Below, one piece after another: positions 35,645 to 44,520 of a stretch of 64,000 nt of DNA (position 1 is the first letter of the stretch; every line of letters begins with the position of its first letter). The position numbers and the translations under genes were made by a program. The notes under the pieces were generated by a model. The model was not told where the DNA came from, searched no databases, and was given only the letters and a program-made list of their open reading frames with translations. Origin of the DNA: CAYFXE01 sp964347035 (GTDB lineage Bacteria; Acidobacteriota; Aminicenantia; Aminicenantales; Aminicenantaceae); the NCBI GenBank assembly GCA_964347035.1, contig CAYFXE010000006.1:21613-85612 (forward strand). Direction: 5' to 3'.

Positions 35645-36388
35645 ATGGATGAGTGGTTTGACGACGAAGATTTCTGGAAATAACTCTATCCGTTTTTATT
35701 CGCCCCAGAGCAGTTTGAGAAAGCCGAGGAGGAAGTGAAGAAAATCCTGAATCTGACATCATTTCGGGGTAATTCAGTTTTGGATCTCTGCTGCGGCCCT
35801 GGGAGGCACGCCATCCTCCTGGCTAAACGAGGATTATCCGTCACTGGAGTCGATAAATCCCCTTTCTTGTTGAGGAAAGCAAGAGAGTGGGCCAGAAAAG
35901 AAAACGTCCGTGTGAGTTGGAGGCAATAAGACATGCGCCATTTCCTTCGTCCAGAGAGCTTCGAACTCATCCTTAGCATGTTTACCTCATTCGGATATTT
36001 TGATGCCCAAGAGGACGACCAGAAAGTCCTGAGCAATGTCTTCCAGAGTTTAAAACCTCGAGGCCTCTTCATCCTCGATGTGGCCGGCAAAGAAATCCTG
36101 GCCAAGATCTACCAACCCATCCATTCGAAAGACCTGCCCGACGGATCTCTGCTCGTCGAGCGGCACGAAATCGTTGAAGACTGGTCACGGATAAAGAACG
36201 AGTGGATCATCATCAAGGGAGAAAAAGTCTATCGATTCGCGTTCCATCTCCGGGTCTATTCTGGCCAGGAATTGAAGGATCGGTTATACGAGGCAGGATT
36301 TAAAGAGATCAGTCTGTTTGGTGATCTTGACGGGAATCCATACGGACCTGAAGCAAAGCGTCTGATTGCCGTGGCCAAAAAGGTTTGA
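35645..36388 (+). pseudogene. Class I methyltransferase interrupted by two in-frame TAA codons
   Basis: One uninterrupted frame of 248 codons except for TAA at 35681-35683 and 35927-35929. The pieces fit an ordinary cytoplasmic methyltransferase: start MDEWFDDEDFWK, then LYPFLFAPEQFEKAEEEV, motif I NSVLDLCCGPGRHAILLAKRG, and beyond the second stop DMRHFLRPESFELILSMFTSFGYFD. At both stops the family usually has Glu or a similar residue, so single GAA to TAA changes would explain them. No frameshift has accumulated, which argues for recent loss or for sequencing error. AGAGG precedes the ATG. The longest intact piece is 35933-36388 (151 residues). Confidence 0.75.
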
Positions 36389-36404
36389 CTTCTTTTGTGT
36401 CCTG

Positions 36405-37154
36405 TTATTCCAACTTGATTAGGTTACCGCTTCCGGAGATATGAGAATTAATAACTCCAGGGTTACCTTTAAAATAGATATTCCCACTTCCAATCAACAC
36501 GATATCCAGAACATCCCTGACATAGACGTGACAGTTGCCAGAACCTGCTAAGGTTATCTCTGTTCTGGATGTTATAAGATCCAGAGCGTTCACGTTACCA
36601 GATCCAAAAATCTTGATGTCATGGAGCTTTGTGCTGCCTCCCAAGAAAACATCACCACTGCCGTAGATCGATGTAATAATTTTCTGAGCTGCAACAGTCA
36701 TCCGCATATCACCAGAGCCGCCGATCACCAAATTCAACTCCTCGGAATGAAAAGGCTGTTCTCCTTCAACGATGGCTGCTCCATAGATGTAGAAGCCTCG
36801 AATTTCCAGCATCGACGCATAGACCTGCACTCCTACTTTTGACTCATAGCTCTTTCTGTTCTCGATGACCAATGTTCCATCGCTTCTCACCCAAGTCCGT
36901 ATCAACGGCAAAATATTATCTTCGCCAACCAGCCGCAGTTCTTGGGTGGCGGATTGGACAAAATACACATCACAGCTTCCCATAATCTCAATGCTGTTAA
37001 AAGGAGCCACACTGCGAGTCTGCTCGACAACAAGCCTTGATCCAAACACCGAATCATGCCTGCATTCCTGACAACTGCTAAAAAACAGAAGTCCGGTTCC
37101 ACACAATAACAGGACAATGATTACCTCATATTGTCTTGAAACATTTCTGTTCAT
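36405..37154 (-). CDS. GIN-domain (DUF2807) lipoprotein
   Basis: 249 residues. Lipoprotein signal (LLFFSSCQEC, Cys near 28). The body is a putative auto-transporter-adhesin 'head GIN' domain: right-handed beta-helix turns marked by repeated GSGD/GSGN steps (IGGSGDMRM, IYGSGDVFL, IFGSGNVNA, LAGSGNCHV, LIGSGNIYF, ISGSGNLIK). Outer-membrane or periplasmic; commonly in Bacteroidota and relatives, function unclear. It converges on the damaged methyltransferase. Confidence 0.88.
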   Translation of the reverse strand: MNRNVSRQYEVIIVLLLCGTGLLFFSSCQECRHDSVFGSRLVVEQTRSVAPFNSIEIMGSCDVYFVQSATQELRLVGEDNILPLIRTWVRSDGTLVIENRKSYESKVGVQVYASMLEIRGFYIYGAAIVEGEQPFHSEELNLVIGGSGDMRMTVAAQKIITSIYGSGDVFLGGSTKLHDIKIFGSGNVNALDLITSRTEITLAGSGNCHVYVRDVLDIVLIGSGNIYFKGNPGVINSHISGSGNLIKLE

Positions 37155-37178
37155 TTGGTTTTTCCTCTCTTTATACTT

Positions 37179-38063
37179 TTATTTCCCAAATTGAAAACCG
37201 ACATTAAAGATCAGGTTATCCAACCCGACATTTTCTTTGTTGGTAAACGGCATACTCATCCCAAATCTCACCCTTGCTATCCGGGAAATGTTCAGGACAA
37301 GATCGACTTCAGGCTCGAAAATAAAGAAATCTCGGCAATAATAGTTACCGGATCCAAAAAGAGCTCCAGCCCTGAGATGAACTTTTCTATCAGGAAAAAA
37401 AGCATAAGAAAAAGTCACGCCTCCATAGGCAGGCTGACCTGGGTCAAAATCGACATCAAGCTCTAAAGCTCCATTTTCAGAAACAGCTCTACCGTAGCCA
37501 GCTAAGCCTACAGAAAAAGAACGGTTAAAAGTCAGTCCGATACTACCTCCCACGAGCACAGCATATTCTCCATCGATACTCGTGGATTTTGTCCCGATAC
37601 CACCAAAAAAATGTGTTTCTATATTGTCTCCTAACAGGGCTTCTTTTCTGATTGGAGCTGAAGTTTCTTCCTCTGGTGGTGGTGCGAAAAATTTTATTTT
37701 TTTCAGGTCCTCTGGTCTTAGTTCCACGCTCTCCCCACCTTTCAGGATCATCTCTGATTCATAAACATCACCACCAACGATATTGGTGATTGTGTATTGC
37801 CCTTCTTCGAGTCCGAGCTCGATTTCCTGGCCAATCGGCTTAGAAAGCTCCACAACCAGCAGATTCTCCAGGTCATGGATAAAGATTTTCCCGGAAATAT
37901 CAGCGTTAAATATTACAAAGGCAGAACTTCTCGGACTTTCAATAGCCTTCAGCAGGAATTGCTCTCCCTCAGTTATGTCCGGTACAGCGAACAAAGAGCC
38001 GCTTAGATGGGCTACCACAAAAAACAAAATAAAAGTGCCAAAAGAGAATTTTTTTCTTATCAT
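37179..38063 (-). CDS. Outer-membrane barrel protein, caspase-less paralogue of the next gene
   Basis: 294 residues: signal peptide (about 1-26), a beta-sandwich module (48-120, SSAFVIFNADISGKIFIHDLENLLVVELSKP-like) and a C-terminal barrel ending FNVGFQFGK. Both parts align throughout with residues 272-510 of the caspase protein at 38304-39836, but the caspase domain is missing. A terminator-like hairpin (38234-38260) separates the two, so this is its own transcript. It is probably a duplicate of the effector's membrane part. Possible roles include partner, decoy or inhibitor of the caspase protein; all are guesses. Confidence 0.75.
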   Translation of the reverse strand: MIRKKFSFGTFILFFVVAHLSGSLFAVPDITEGEQFLLKAIESPRSSAFVIFNADISGKIFIHDLENLLVVELSKPIGQEIELGLEEGQYTITNIVGGDVYESEMILKGGESVELRPEDLKKIKFFAPPPEEETSAPIRKEALLGDNIETHFFGGIGTKSTSIDGEYAVLVGGSIGLTFNRSFSVGLAGYGRAVSENGALELDVDFDPGQPAYGGVTFSYAFFPDRKVHLRAGALFGSGNYYCRDFFIFEPEVDLVLNISRIARVRFGMSMPFTNKENVGLDNLIFNVGFQFGK

Positions 38064-38233
38064 TTCAATCTCCTGTCTTATTCATCTCCAGATTAATGAA
38101 ACACGACAGACCATGAGAAGTGTTACCCGGAGACCAGTAAAACAGGATCTCAGAAAGAATATTTTTAAGATAAATTAAAGAATGATATTGCTGAGCCAAG
38201 GAGTATCTAAGTAAATGACCAATTGAAAAGAAA

Positions 38234-38260
38234 GGCCTCTGAAAATTTATTTCAAAGGCC
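38234..38260 (-). terminator. Intrinsic terminator after the caspase operon
   Basis: Read on the minus strand: GGCCTTTGAAA (38260-38250), loop TAAAT, TTTCAGAGGCC (38244-38234), then TTTCTTTT. Eleven positions pair with one mismatch. It lies about 45 bases past the caspase stop. Confidence 0.7.
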
Positions 38261-38303
38261 CTTTATGTATTGAAAAACAGTCATAAAGACTGTTTGATCT
38301 CAT

Positions 38304-39836
38304 TTATTTCCCGAACTGAAAACTGACGTTGAACATCACGTTATCCAGACCGGTATCCGGTTTATCCACGAGAGGAAGGCTGAGTCCGGCCTGAATCCTG
38401 ACAATCCGGGACAGGTTGAGGACCATTTCGACACCAGGTTCAAATATATAAAAAATGGTTCCCGTCCTTGCTGTTCCGGATCCCGCCAGAGCTGTGACCC
38501 GGAAATGCAGCTGTTTTTCAGGACGGAAGACATAGGCAAAGGTGATACCTCCCCAACCGGGCAAGCCTGGAGTAAAGTTGGTTTTTCCGAAGCCAGCAAA
38601 ACCTACCGAAAAAACGTTATTAAAGGTCAGACCGAAATCTCCCCCCGTAAAGACAGCCGTGCCTCCATACATGCTCGTGATTTTAGACACGATCCCGGCA
38701 AATAGAGTGATTCTGAGCTTGCCTCTAAGAACAGTCTCTCTTCGGGCCTTGATAGCTCTGTCTCCGCGAGGAGTTGTGTATTGAATATCGGTCTTGGTAA
38801 ATCCTGCTGCTCGGAGCTCATAACCAATTCCCTCTTGGAGCGAAATATTAGATTCGTAAATTTCTCCTTCGAGGATATTTATAATCCTGTACTCTCCCTC
38901 TTCAAGACCGAGCTCGATTTTCCGGCCCACCGGCTTTGTCAATTCTACGACGAGAAGGTTTTTGCTGTCATGAATGAAAAGGCGCCCCGAAATATCCGAA
39001 TCCAAGATTAATACCGCCGAGCTCTTCCTGATGTCGGTCATCACCACATCCCCTGTTCCCGTCATCTGAATATGCGTGTTCGGGTGCTGGGGACCGCTCA
39101 TGGTTTTGGCTGTTTCAGCCAGGGTTTCGTTAAAAGCAAACTGGTAGGCTTCACTCAATGTCACCAGACCATCCTGACTCATATCCGCTGCACCTCTCAT
39201 GCCCGAGGTCAGATAATGAGTAAAAAACGAGCCTTTGATGAGATCAGACTCCTGCGAAGCCTCGGTCGCCGAACTCGACGCCAAAAAGGCATAACCTCTC
39301 ATATCGTAGGCCTCATCCATCAAGAACGGAAGCTTTTTCTTGCCGCCTTTGATCCGCGTAAAAGCTCCCGAGGCACAGGAATCGAGGATGGCGATCTGGA
39401 CATCTGCCGGCATGTTGTTGATGGTCTCACGAAAGTCCTGGTAAGAAATTTTCTCGTTCCCCAAGAGTATGTTCTCGTCGTCCGAATGTCCGGAATAATA
39501 GAAGATGATCTCGATGCGGTTGTATTCGGACCTTTCGGTTTTGACTCTCTCCTGAAGTTTGCCCATCTCCGTGTAAAACGTTTTGACGTTTGGTTCTTCC
39601 AGTAACAGGCAGTCCTCAGGAGCCACTCCGCCTAACTCTTCTAGAACCTTCTGAATGGATTTTGCATCCGAGACAGCATAACGCAATTTCACCCGTTCCT
39701 GTCCGCCTTGATTGGCCCCCATAACCACGGCATATCGTTTGGTTACAGCACTCTGTGTGGCCTGTCCGGCTGATAGATTCATCCCACTCAAGACAAAAAC
39801 GACCAAAATCCCGATAAGAACCGATGATCTTCTCAT
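38304..39836 (-). CDS. Exported caspase-family (C14) peptidase fused to a C-terminal outer-membrane barrel
   Basis: 510 residues. Signal peptide 1-25 (ends SAGQA). Caspase domain about 33-265: KRYAVVMGANQ opens it, catalytic H117 lies in YYSGHSD, catalytic C154 in ILDSCASG, and an EF-hand-like loop D218-MSQDGLVTLS-E229 suggests calcium control. Residues 272-350 form a beta-sandwich and 365-510 a barrel ending in FNVSFQFGK. The gene overlaps the anti-sigma gene by 4 bases (ATGA). The protein should be displayed at the outer membrane with the peptidase in the periplasm, assuming the barrel inserts. Target protein unknown. The barrel and sandwich recur alone in the next gene. Confidence 0.88.
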   Translation of the reverse strand: MRRSSVLIGILVVFVLSGMNLSAGQATQSAVTKRYAVVMGANQGGQERVKLRYAVSDAKSIQKVLEELGGVAPEDCLLLEEPNVKTFYTEMGKLQERVKTERSEYNRIEIIFYYSGHSDDENILLGNEKISYQDFRETINNMPADVQIAILDSCASGAFTRIKGGKKKLPFLMDEAYDMRGYAFLASSSATEASQESDLIKGSFFTHYLTSGMRGAADMSQDGLVTLSEAYQFAFNETLAETAKTMSGPQHPNTHIQMTGTGDVVMTDIRKSSAVLILDSDISGRLFIHDSKNLLVVELTKPVGRKIELGLEEGEYRIINILEGEIYESNISLQEGIGYELRAAGFTKTDIQYTTPRGDRAIKARRETVLRGKLRITLFAGIVSKITSMYGGTAVFTGGDFGLTFNNVFSVGFAGFGKTNFTPGLPGWGGITFAYVFRPEKQLHFRVTALAGSGTARTGTIFYIFEPGVEMVLNLSRIVRIQAGLSLPLVDKPDTGLDNVMFNVSFQFGK

Positions 39837-40642
39837 TGCTCTTCTCCTTTGTTCAGTAGGATGGAAAACTGGGTGTAAGCCTGGGGCAGATCGAGAATTC
39901 CCTCTGCTGCCGAACCAGGTAATTCAGCAAGAACTTTTGCCTTTTTAAGGATACTCTGAACATCTATGTCTTCCATCGCAGTGATGTAGAAAAATCGTTC
40001 AAAACCAGGTGCTTCATCGAGCTCATAAGAGCTCCACAGTAATACTTTTTTCTCTTGTTTCAAGGCTGTCGAAGCCGTCTGTCTCTCCGGAAAATGCAAC
40101 GTCACCACCCTGTTACCGTCGATGGAAAAGATGACACCAAAGGCTTTTTCGCCAGGGACATAAGCGATCTGGAGAAGATCTCCGGCTGCGGCCTGATCAC
40201 CGTCCTTGAGTATGCTGACTTCATCGGCGATCTTCCTGTAGATGATGATTTGAGCTTTGGTAAAATCAATCTCCTCCTCTCCTTTAATACGTGTATCAGG
40301 TGGAAGAGTTCCTCTGTTAAAAAAAACCACAAAACCGATAAGCAAAGCTGCTGCCAAAGCGGGCACAGCATACAGGAAGCGCTGCCATCCGAACGGCTTG
40401 GTCCTTACCCTGATTCTTTCCTGACGCTTGCCCTCCTCATACCGCCTTAGAATATCAGGAATCATTGATTCAGACGGGTATTGTTTCAGGATGTCCTTAT
40501 TGGACCGCTTGAGACTTGTGATTCTCTGTTGTATTTCAGGATTCTCCTCAGCAAGTTTTTTTATTTCGTTCATTCTCTCGGGCGGCAATTCCTCCAGAAG
40601 GAAGCGCTCGAGCTCCCAGTTGTTTAGCTTTTTAATGGTCAT
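39833..40642 (-). CDS. Membrane anti-sigma factor without zinc motif, DUF4384-like C-terminus (module 3)
   Basis: 269 residues. The N-terminal cytoplasmic helices (LNNWELERFLLEELPPERMNEIKKL) replace the usual zf-HC2 zinc finger; no Cys or His cluster is present. One membrane helix (about 89-109). The periplasmic part (130-215, LKDGDQAAAGDLLQIAYVPGEKAFGVIFSIDGNRVVTLHFP) resembles the DUF4384 domain often encoded beside bacterial caspases. It overlaps the sigma gene by 11 bases and the caspase gene by 4. It presumably holds the sigma factor inactive and may sense, or be cut by, a periplasmic signal. Confidence 0.78.
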   Translation of the reverse strand: MTIKKLNNWELERFLLEELPPERMNEIKKLAEENPEIQQRITSLKRSNKDILKQYPSESMIPDILRRYEEGKRQERIRVRTKPFGWQRFLYAVPALAAALLIGFVVFFNRGTLPPDTRIKGEEEIDFTKAQIIIYRKIADEVSILKDGDQAAAGDLLQIAYVPGEKAFGVIFSIDGNRVVTLHFPERQTASTALKQEKKVLLWSSYELDEAPGFERFFYITAMEDIDVQSILKKAKVLAELPGSAAEGILDLPQAYTQFSILLNKGEEQ

Positions 40643-41141
40643 AATAGATCTCCTTCTTGGTCTTTGCCCGGGCGCGGAATTCTCTTATCCGCTTGCGGAC
40701 ACCAGAGAGGGAAAGGCCGACTTCATTGGCGACTTCCTGCAGGGTCATTCCATCGACAAAGTGCATGACTGCGATATCACGCGTAGAGGGTTTTTCTTTG
40801 TGAAAGATCCGATCTAACACATCTCTCATCACTGTTCTGTCCTCGCTTTCATCGTAAGAGGCGATTCCCGCCAGGACTTCCTCCTGTGACACCAAAGGAT
40901 GACTGCGCTCGTCCCTGATAATATTCAGACAGGTGTTTGTGGAGATTCTAAAAAGCAGGCTGCTTGGATATTGGTCCCTCAAATGTGCTTTGTGCTTTAA
41001 CAATTTCACGAATACTTCCTGCATGGCATCCTTTGCCTTCTCTTCATTCTTAAGCAGCTGACGGCATCTGCGGAGAACCATTGGCGCGTATCGGTTATAA
41101 TATTCTTCAATATTAATCTCAGGATTTGGAATATTTTGCAT
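40632..41141 (-). CDS. ECF-type RNA polymerase sigma factor (module 3)
   Basis: 169 residues. Region 2: YYNRYAPMVLRRCRQLLKNEEKAKDAMQEVFVKLL, LLFRISTNTCLNIIRDE. Region 4: STRDIAVMHFVDGMTLQEVANEVGLSLSGVRKRIREF, a clear helix-turn-helix. First gene of the three-gene caspase operon, reading on the minus strand with the promoter in the 209 bases before it. Expected to drive its own operon. Confidence 0.9.
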   Translation of the reverse strand: MQNIPNPEINIEEYYNRYAPMVLRRCRQLLKNEEKAKDAMQEVFVKLLKHKAHLRDQYPSSLLFRISTNTCLNIIRDERSHPLVSQEEVLAGIASYDESEDRTVMRDVLDRIFHKEKPSTRDIAVMHFVDGMTLQEVANEVGLSLSGVRKRIREFRARAKTKKEIYYDH

Positions 41142-41298
41142 TTTCTGTTCACCTTACGACCTTCACATGGATTAAACACACGGGAAGATCGAAAGAGTTA
41201 CTTTTTGTGTGTTATTTTACCCTGTTTAGCGGCGAACAACAAAATATGACAAAAAAAAGAATCAGAGATCGATTACAGTAAAGAAATCTCTCCTTTTG

Positions 41299-41340
41299 CT
41301 GAGAACTGATTTACTGAGTCACAGAGTTGCCGAGTTACTG
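41299..41340. repeat. Intergenic CTGAG/GAGTTACTG repeat
   Basis: Tract of short ACTG/GAGT words (CTGAGAACTGATTTACTGAG, then CACAGAGTTGCCGAGTTACTG), the same word set as the repeats at 12476-12575 and 19783-19866. It sits between the sigma gene and the TonB-dependent receptor. Confidence 0.5.
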
Positions 41341-41350
41341 ACCATATGAT

Positions 41351-43597
41351 TTAAAAACGGGTTGACCAGGTCAGGACGATATGCCGCTTCGGAGCTGGGC
41401 GGAAGAAGCTGGCGTTGGCAAACTCGGAATAAAGTGTATTGGTCAAATTCCCGATGACGAAACCCAGCTGCTGAGCGAATGGGCTGTTCTTAAAAAGAGT
41501 GACGCCTGCTCTCAATGAATGAACCGTGAATCCAGGGATGATATCCCCGATCGGGTTGTTGACCAAGCTGACATCTTTTTGATTACCGTTGTATCTGATA
41601 TGGTACTCTACCCAGAAAAGATCATTCGGGAACGTGTACCGGAGGTTAAGATTGACTCTTGAGCTGTAGGTATCTGAGTACGGCAGCTCGGGATTTGCCA
41701 AGTTCTTGGAGGTTATATAACTGAAATTCGCCGTTAGGGTGAGTCCAAAATCGAATTTCATGTGCCCTAAAGCTTCAATTCCATAAAGACTAAGCTTGTC
41801 AACGTTGACATTCCTGTACTCGGGAAGCCGGCCGATCATTTTTCCAGTCGGAGCTATCTGTATGCCGTCATAAACCATGTTCCGGAAAAAGGAGGTTTCG
41901 AAATACAGATTTTTCAGGCGATACCTGATCCCGAAATCCAGATTAAAACTCGTCTCAGGGTTCAGCTCTAAATTTTGAACCTGGAAACCGCTACCGTCTG
42001 GGGTAACACCATGATAAAATCGCTCGGGAAGGTTTGGAGAACGGAATCCCCTAGCCAGAGAAAAGGTCAGCTTGAGGTCATCGGTTAGACCGTAAATCAT
42101 GTTGGCTGATCCGACTAATGTGCTATCCGTGCTCTTGACAAAAGGAGCATCCAACCCAGGCGTTTCCTCTGTCTGGGCCTGGACATTCTGATAGCGCAAG
42201 CCCAAGATCAATGAGGATCGGGAGAAAAGACGAATATCATTCTGGACAAACAAACCTAAACTCCTGAAAAAGGCATTGGGCACCTTGGGGATATCATCTA
42301 CTTCAGCAAAGGTCGGACCAAATCCGAATATTTCCATTGTGTTGATGTCTGTGTTTTCAGAATTATCCTGGAGAAAATCCACCCCATATGTCAGGATGTG
42401 CGATTTGAATAGGACTTTGGTCAGTTCGAAGCGACCTCCGAATGTCTTGACATCTGTAAAATTGCTGGAGCGGATATTCATCCCGGCTCCTGGGAAAAAA
42501 CTTATGGCGATATTCGTGTCGAATTTACGGGAGTTCTGGAGATTATATCCGACTAAGCTTATGCCATCTGCCAGGAAAAAATTCAGCGCCCGGTTCTCAA
42601 ATCTCAAAGTGAACTTCTGCATTTTCTGTCTGGGATAGATGAGCTGAATCGTGGGATCGCCAGGAGAGTATGCGGCTGGGTCTACATACCCAAATCCAGC
42701 ATCCCGTGCTTTGTAGTATTCGTATTTAAAGGAAATATCATTGTGTTCTGCGAAACGATACCCGAGGAAAAGATTGAAACTGTTATCTCTTACTCCAGTA
42801 TCATTAACAGGTGTCTCCTGGTCTAGGGTGATATTTCCGAAAGATCCAGATGGCGCCATATAACTATCAGCATCGCGGTACGTACCACTCAACATAAACC
42901 CGAGATGACCCAGATGGCCATTGATCTCAGCAAATCCTTTTTGCTGACTGTCGGCTGAGCTGTAGCGATAGCCCAATCTGCCGAACACCTGGGTGCCATC
43001 GAGATTGTACTCGGGCAATCTGGATATCATGTTCACCACACCGCCAATAGCTTCTGAACCATAAAGAACCGAAGCAGGGCCACGAACCACTTCGACCCGA
43101 CTCATACCAAAGATATCGATTAAAGCCGGCACTTCTCCGAAAGTTTGAGTCCTCCTAGTATTACTCAACCGGATGCCATCGGTCAGAAGAAGGATACGCT
43201 GACCTCTAAGTCCTCGGATGACTGGACGGCTCTGATTGGCTCCTACGCCCACTATATCTGTTCCAGGTATTTCCGGCAAAAGTTCTGAAATGTTATTCGG
43301 AGCTAGATCTTCGATTTTTTTACTATTCACAACGCTCACCGGCTTCGGTACGTCAAATAAAGTTTTTTCGGGGCGGGTTGCTGTCACCACGACTTCGTTG
43401 TACAAAACGATGTCTTGTTGATCCTTCTTGTCTTTCTCTTCGGTTGCTTTGTTTTTTTCTGTCTTTTCAACCTTCTTTTCTTTCGTTTTCTGGACTTCCT
43501 GACCATTATCTTCGGTATAGGAAAAGACATTCCCGATGAGCAACGAGACCACCAATACAGAAAGAATGATAACCCGCTTGAATATACCAGTATTCAT
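41351..43597 (-). CDS. TonB-dependent outer-membrane receptor (BtuB/FhuA-like layout)
   Basis: 748 residues from ATG 43595-43597, chosen because GGAGG precedes it; a longer frame starts at 43609. Signal peptide, Lys/Glu-rich linker (NKATEEKDKKDQQD), TonB box-like region EVVVTATRPEK, plug (about 80-200, with PVIRGLRGQRILLLTDGIRLSN and RVEVVRGPASVLYGSEAIGGVVNMIS) and barrel to the terminal Phe (LTWSTRF). It imports a siderophore, vitamin or similar ligand. A sigma-70 promoter lies 30 bases upstream, and an insertion sequence ends 9 bases before that promoter. Confidence 0.93.
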   Translation of the reverse strand: MNTGIFKRVIILSVLVVSLLIGNVFSYTEDNGQEVQKTKEKKVEKTEKNKATEEKDKKDQQDIVLYNEVVVTATRPEKTLFDVPKPVSVVNSKKIEDLAPNNISELLPEIPGTDIVGVGANQSRPVIRGLRGQRILLLTDGIRLSNTRRTQTFGEVPALIDIFGMSRVEVVRGPASVLYGSEAIGGVVNMISRLPEYNLDGTQVFGRLGYRYSSADSQQKGFAEINGHLGHLGFMLSGTYRDADSYMAPSGSFGNITLDQETPVNDTGVRDNSFNLFLGYRFAEHNDISFKYEYYKARDAGFGYVDPAAYSPGDPTIQLIYPRQKMQKFTLRFENRALNFFLADGISLVGYNLQNSRKFDTNIAISFFPGAGMNIRSSNFTDVKTFGGRFELTKVLFKSHILTYGVDFLQDNSENTDINTMEIFGFGPTFAEVDDIPKVPNAFFRSLGLFVQNDIRLFSRSSLILGLRYQNVQAQTEETPGLDAPFVKSTDSTLVGSANMIYGLTDDLKLTFSLARGFRSPNLPERFYHGVTPDGSGFQVQNLELNPETSFNLDFGIRYRLKNLYFETSFFRNMVYDGIQIAPTGKMIGRLPEYRNVNVDKLSLYGIEALGHMKFDFGLTLTANFSYITSKNLANPELPYSDTYSSRVNLNLRYTFPNDLFWVEYHIRYNGNQKDVSLVNNPIGDIIPGFTVHSLRAGVTLFKNSPFAQQLGFVIGNLTNTLYSEFANASFFRPAPKRHIVLTWSTRF

Positions 43598-43633
43598 TAT
43601 AACCTCCATATATTGTTAACTTATAATACTATA

Positions 43634-43662
43634 TTTATATTATATATAGGGAAAATAGTCAA
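43634..43662 (-). promoter_or_regulatory. Sigma-70 promoter of the TonB-dependent receptor
   Basis: On the minus strand TTGACT (43662-43657) and TATAAA (43639-43634) are 17 bases apart. The expected start is near 43627, about 30 bases before the ATG. The region is very AT-rich, so the -10 could also be read at an overlapping TATAAT. Confidence 0.6.
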
Positions 43663-43728
43663 TAAGCCGAATTGGCTCACCTAAAATCTAACCCAACGAG
43701 GTATCGTTTACTCATTTAAAATCTAACT

Positions 43729-44520
43729 TTACTGTAAAGCCACCGTTTTATCAAAAACAGATAGTTTTTCATCTATGCCATGCCTCCTTTCAACTGATGT
43801 AAATATCCTCTCTAGTCCTCTCTCAATCTCTCTGCGCAACACAACAGGATTAAGACCCATATAATGCTTCCTAAACCCCTCTTTTATCTCGACGCAGACT
43901 TCCTCTGACTCTAATACCCGTTGAAAGGGAGTCTTGGCTCTATCATACTTTTTCACTTTCCGAGCGCCCACTCTCTTCTTATCCAGCAACTTCTGGACAG
44001 GCTGAAAATAATTCGTGTAATCCCTCAAGGAACCCGAATACAGCATATTCATCATATCCACCTGCTTCTGGCTATCTAGACGGACATACCCAAAGATCTT
44101 TCTGACCGTCGTCCAGTTCTTCTGTTCCACATGGGCATTGTCGTTCTTCTTGTATGGCCGAGAACGGGTAAAAACGATCTTCTCTCTCCTACAGTATCTG
44201 AGTATCTGATCATTGATAAAAGAACTGTCATTATCCGAATCGATCCCACGCAGAGGAAAAGGCAGCCGCCGGGCAATCTCTTTTAGAGCTTCGTGGACCT
44301 TGGGCTGGGCTCGCCCTAATACCGCTTCTCTCTCTGACCAAGCCGTAGCTATGTCTGTATAGTTCAAGGTGTTTGCATAATGGCCAGCTGTCGAGTCCCC
44401 GCAATGAACCACAAGATCTATCTCCCCAAAACCTGGAGCACTCTCCTGCCATCTGCCTGTCCGCAGAGGAATCTGATGTTTTAGAAGAGTCCCTGGCTTG
44501 GTTGTCCCTCGCAGCCTCAC
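43729..44520 (-). CDS. Transposase, DDE (rve-type) catalytic ORF
   Basis: 263 residues from GTG. The acidic triad is visible as D in FGEIDLVVHCGDS, D in RGIDSDNDSSF, and E in NDNAHVEQKNW, the spacing of retroviral-integrase-like transposases. It overlaps the upstream ORF by 4 bases (GTGA). In relatives the two form one protein, with this part following directly after the helix-turn-helix, so production may need a -1 frameshift at the GGGG just before the overlap or re-initiation. Confidence 0.85.
   Translation of the reverse strand: MRLRGTTKPGTLLKHQIPLRTGRWQESAPGFGEIDLVVHCGDSTAGHYANTLNYTDIATAWSEREAVLGRAQPKVHEALKEIARRLPFPLRGIDSDNDSSFINDQILRYCRREKIVFTRSRPYKKNDNAHVEQKNWTTVRKIFGYVRLDSQKQVDMMNMLYSGSLRDYTNYFQPVQKLLDKKRVGARKVKKYDRAKTPFQRVLESEEVCVEIKEGFRKHYMGLNPVVLRREIERGLERIFTSVERRHGIDEKLSVFDKTVALQ

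Noticed and set aside
39072..39605. 177-codon plus-strand ORF inside the caspase gene
   Set aside because: Antisense shadow of the caspase domain; the minus-strand frame contains the catalytic motifs.
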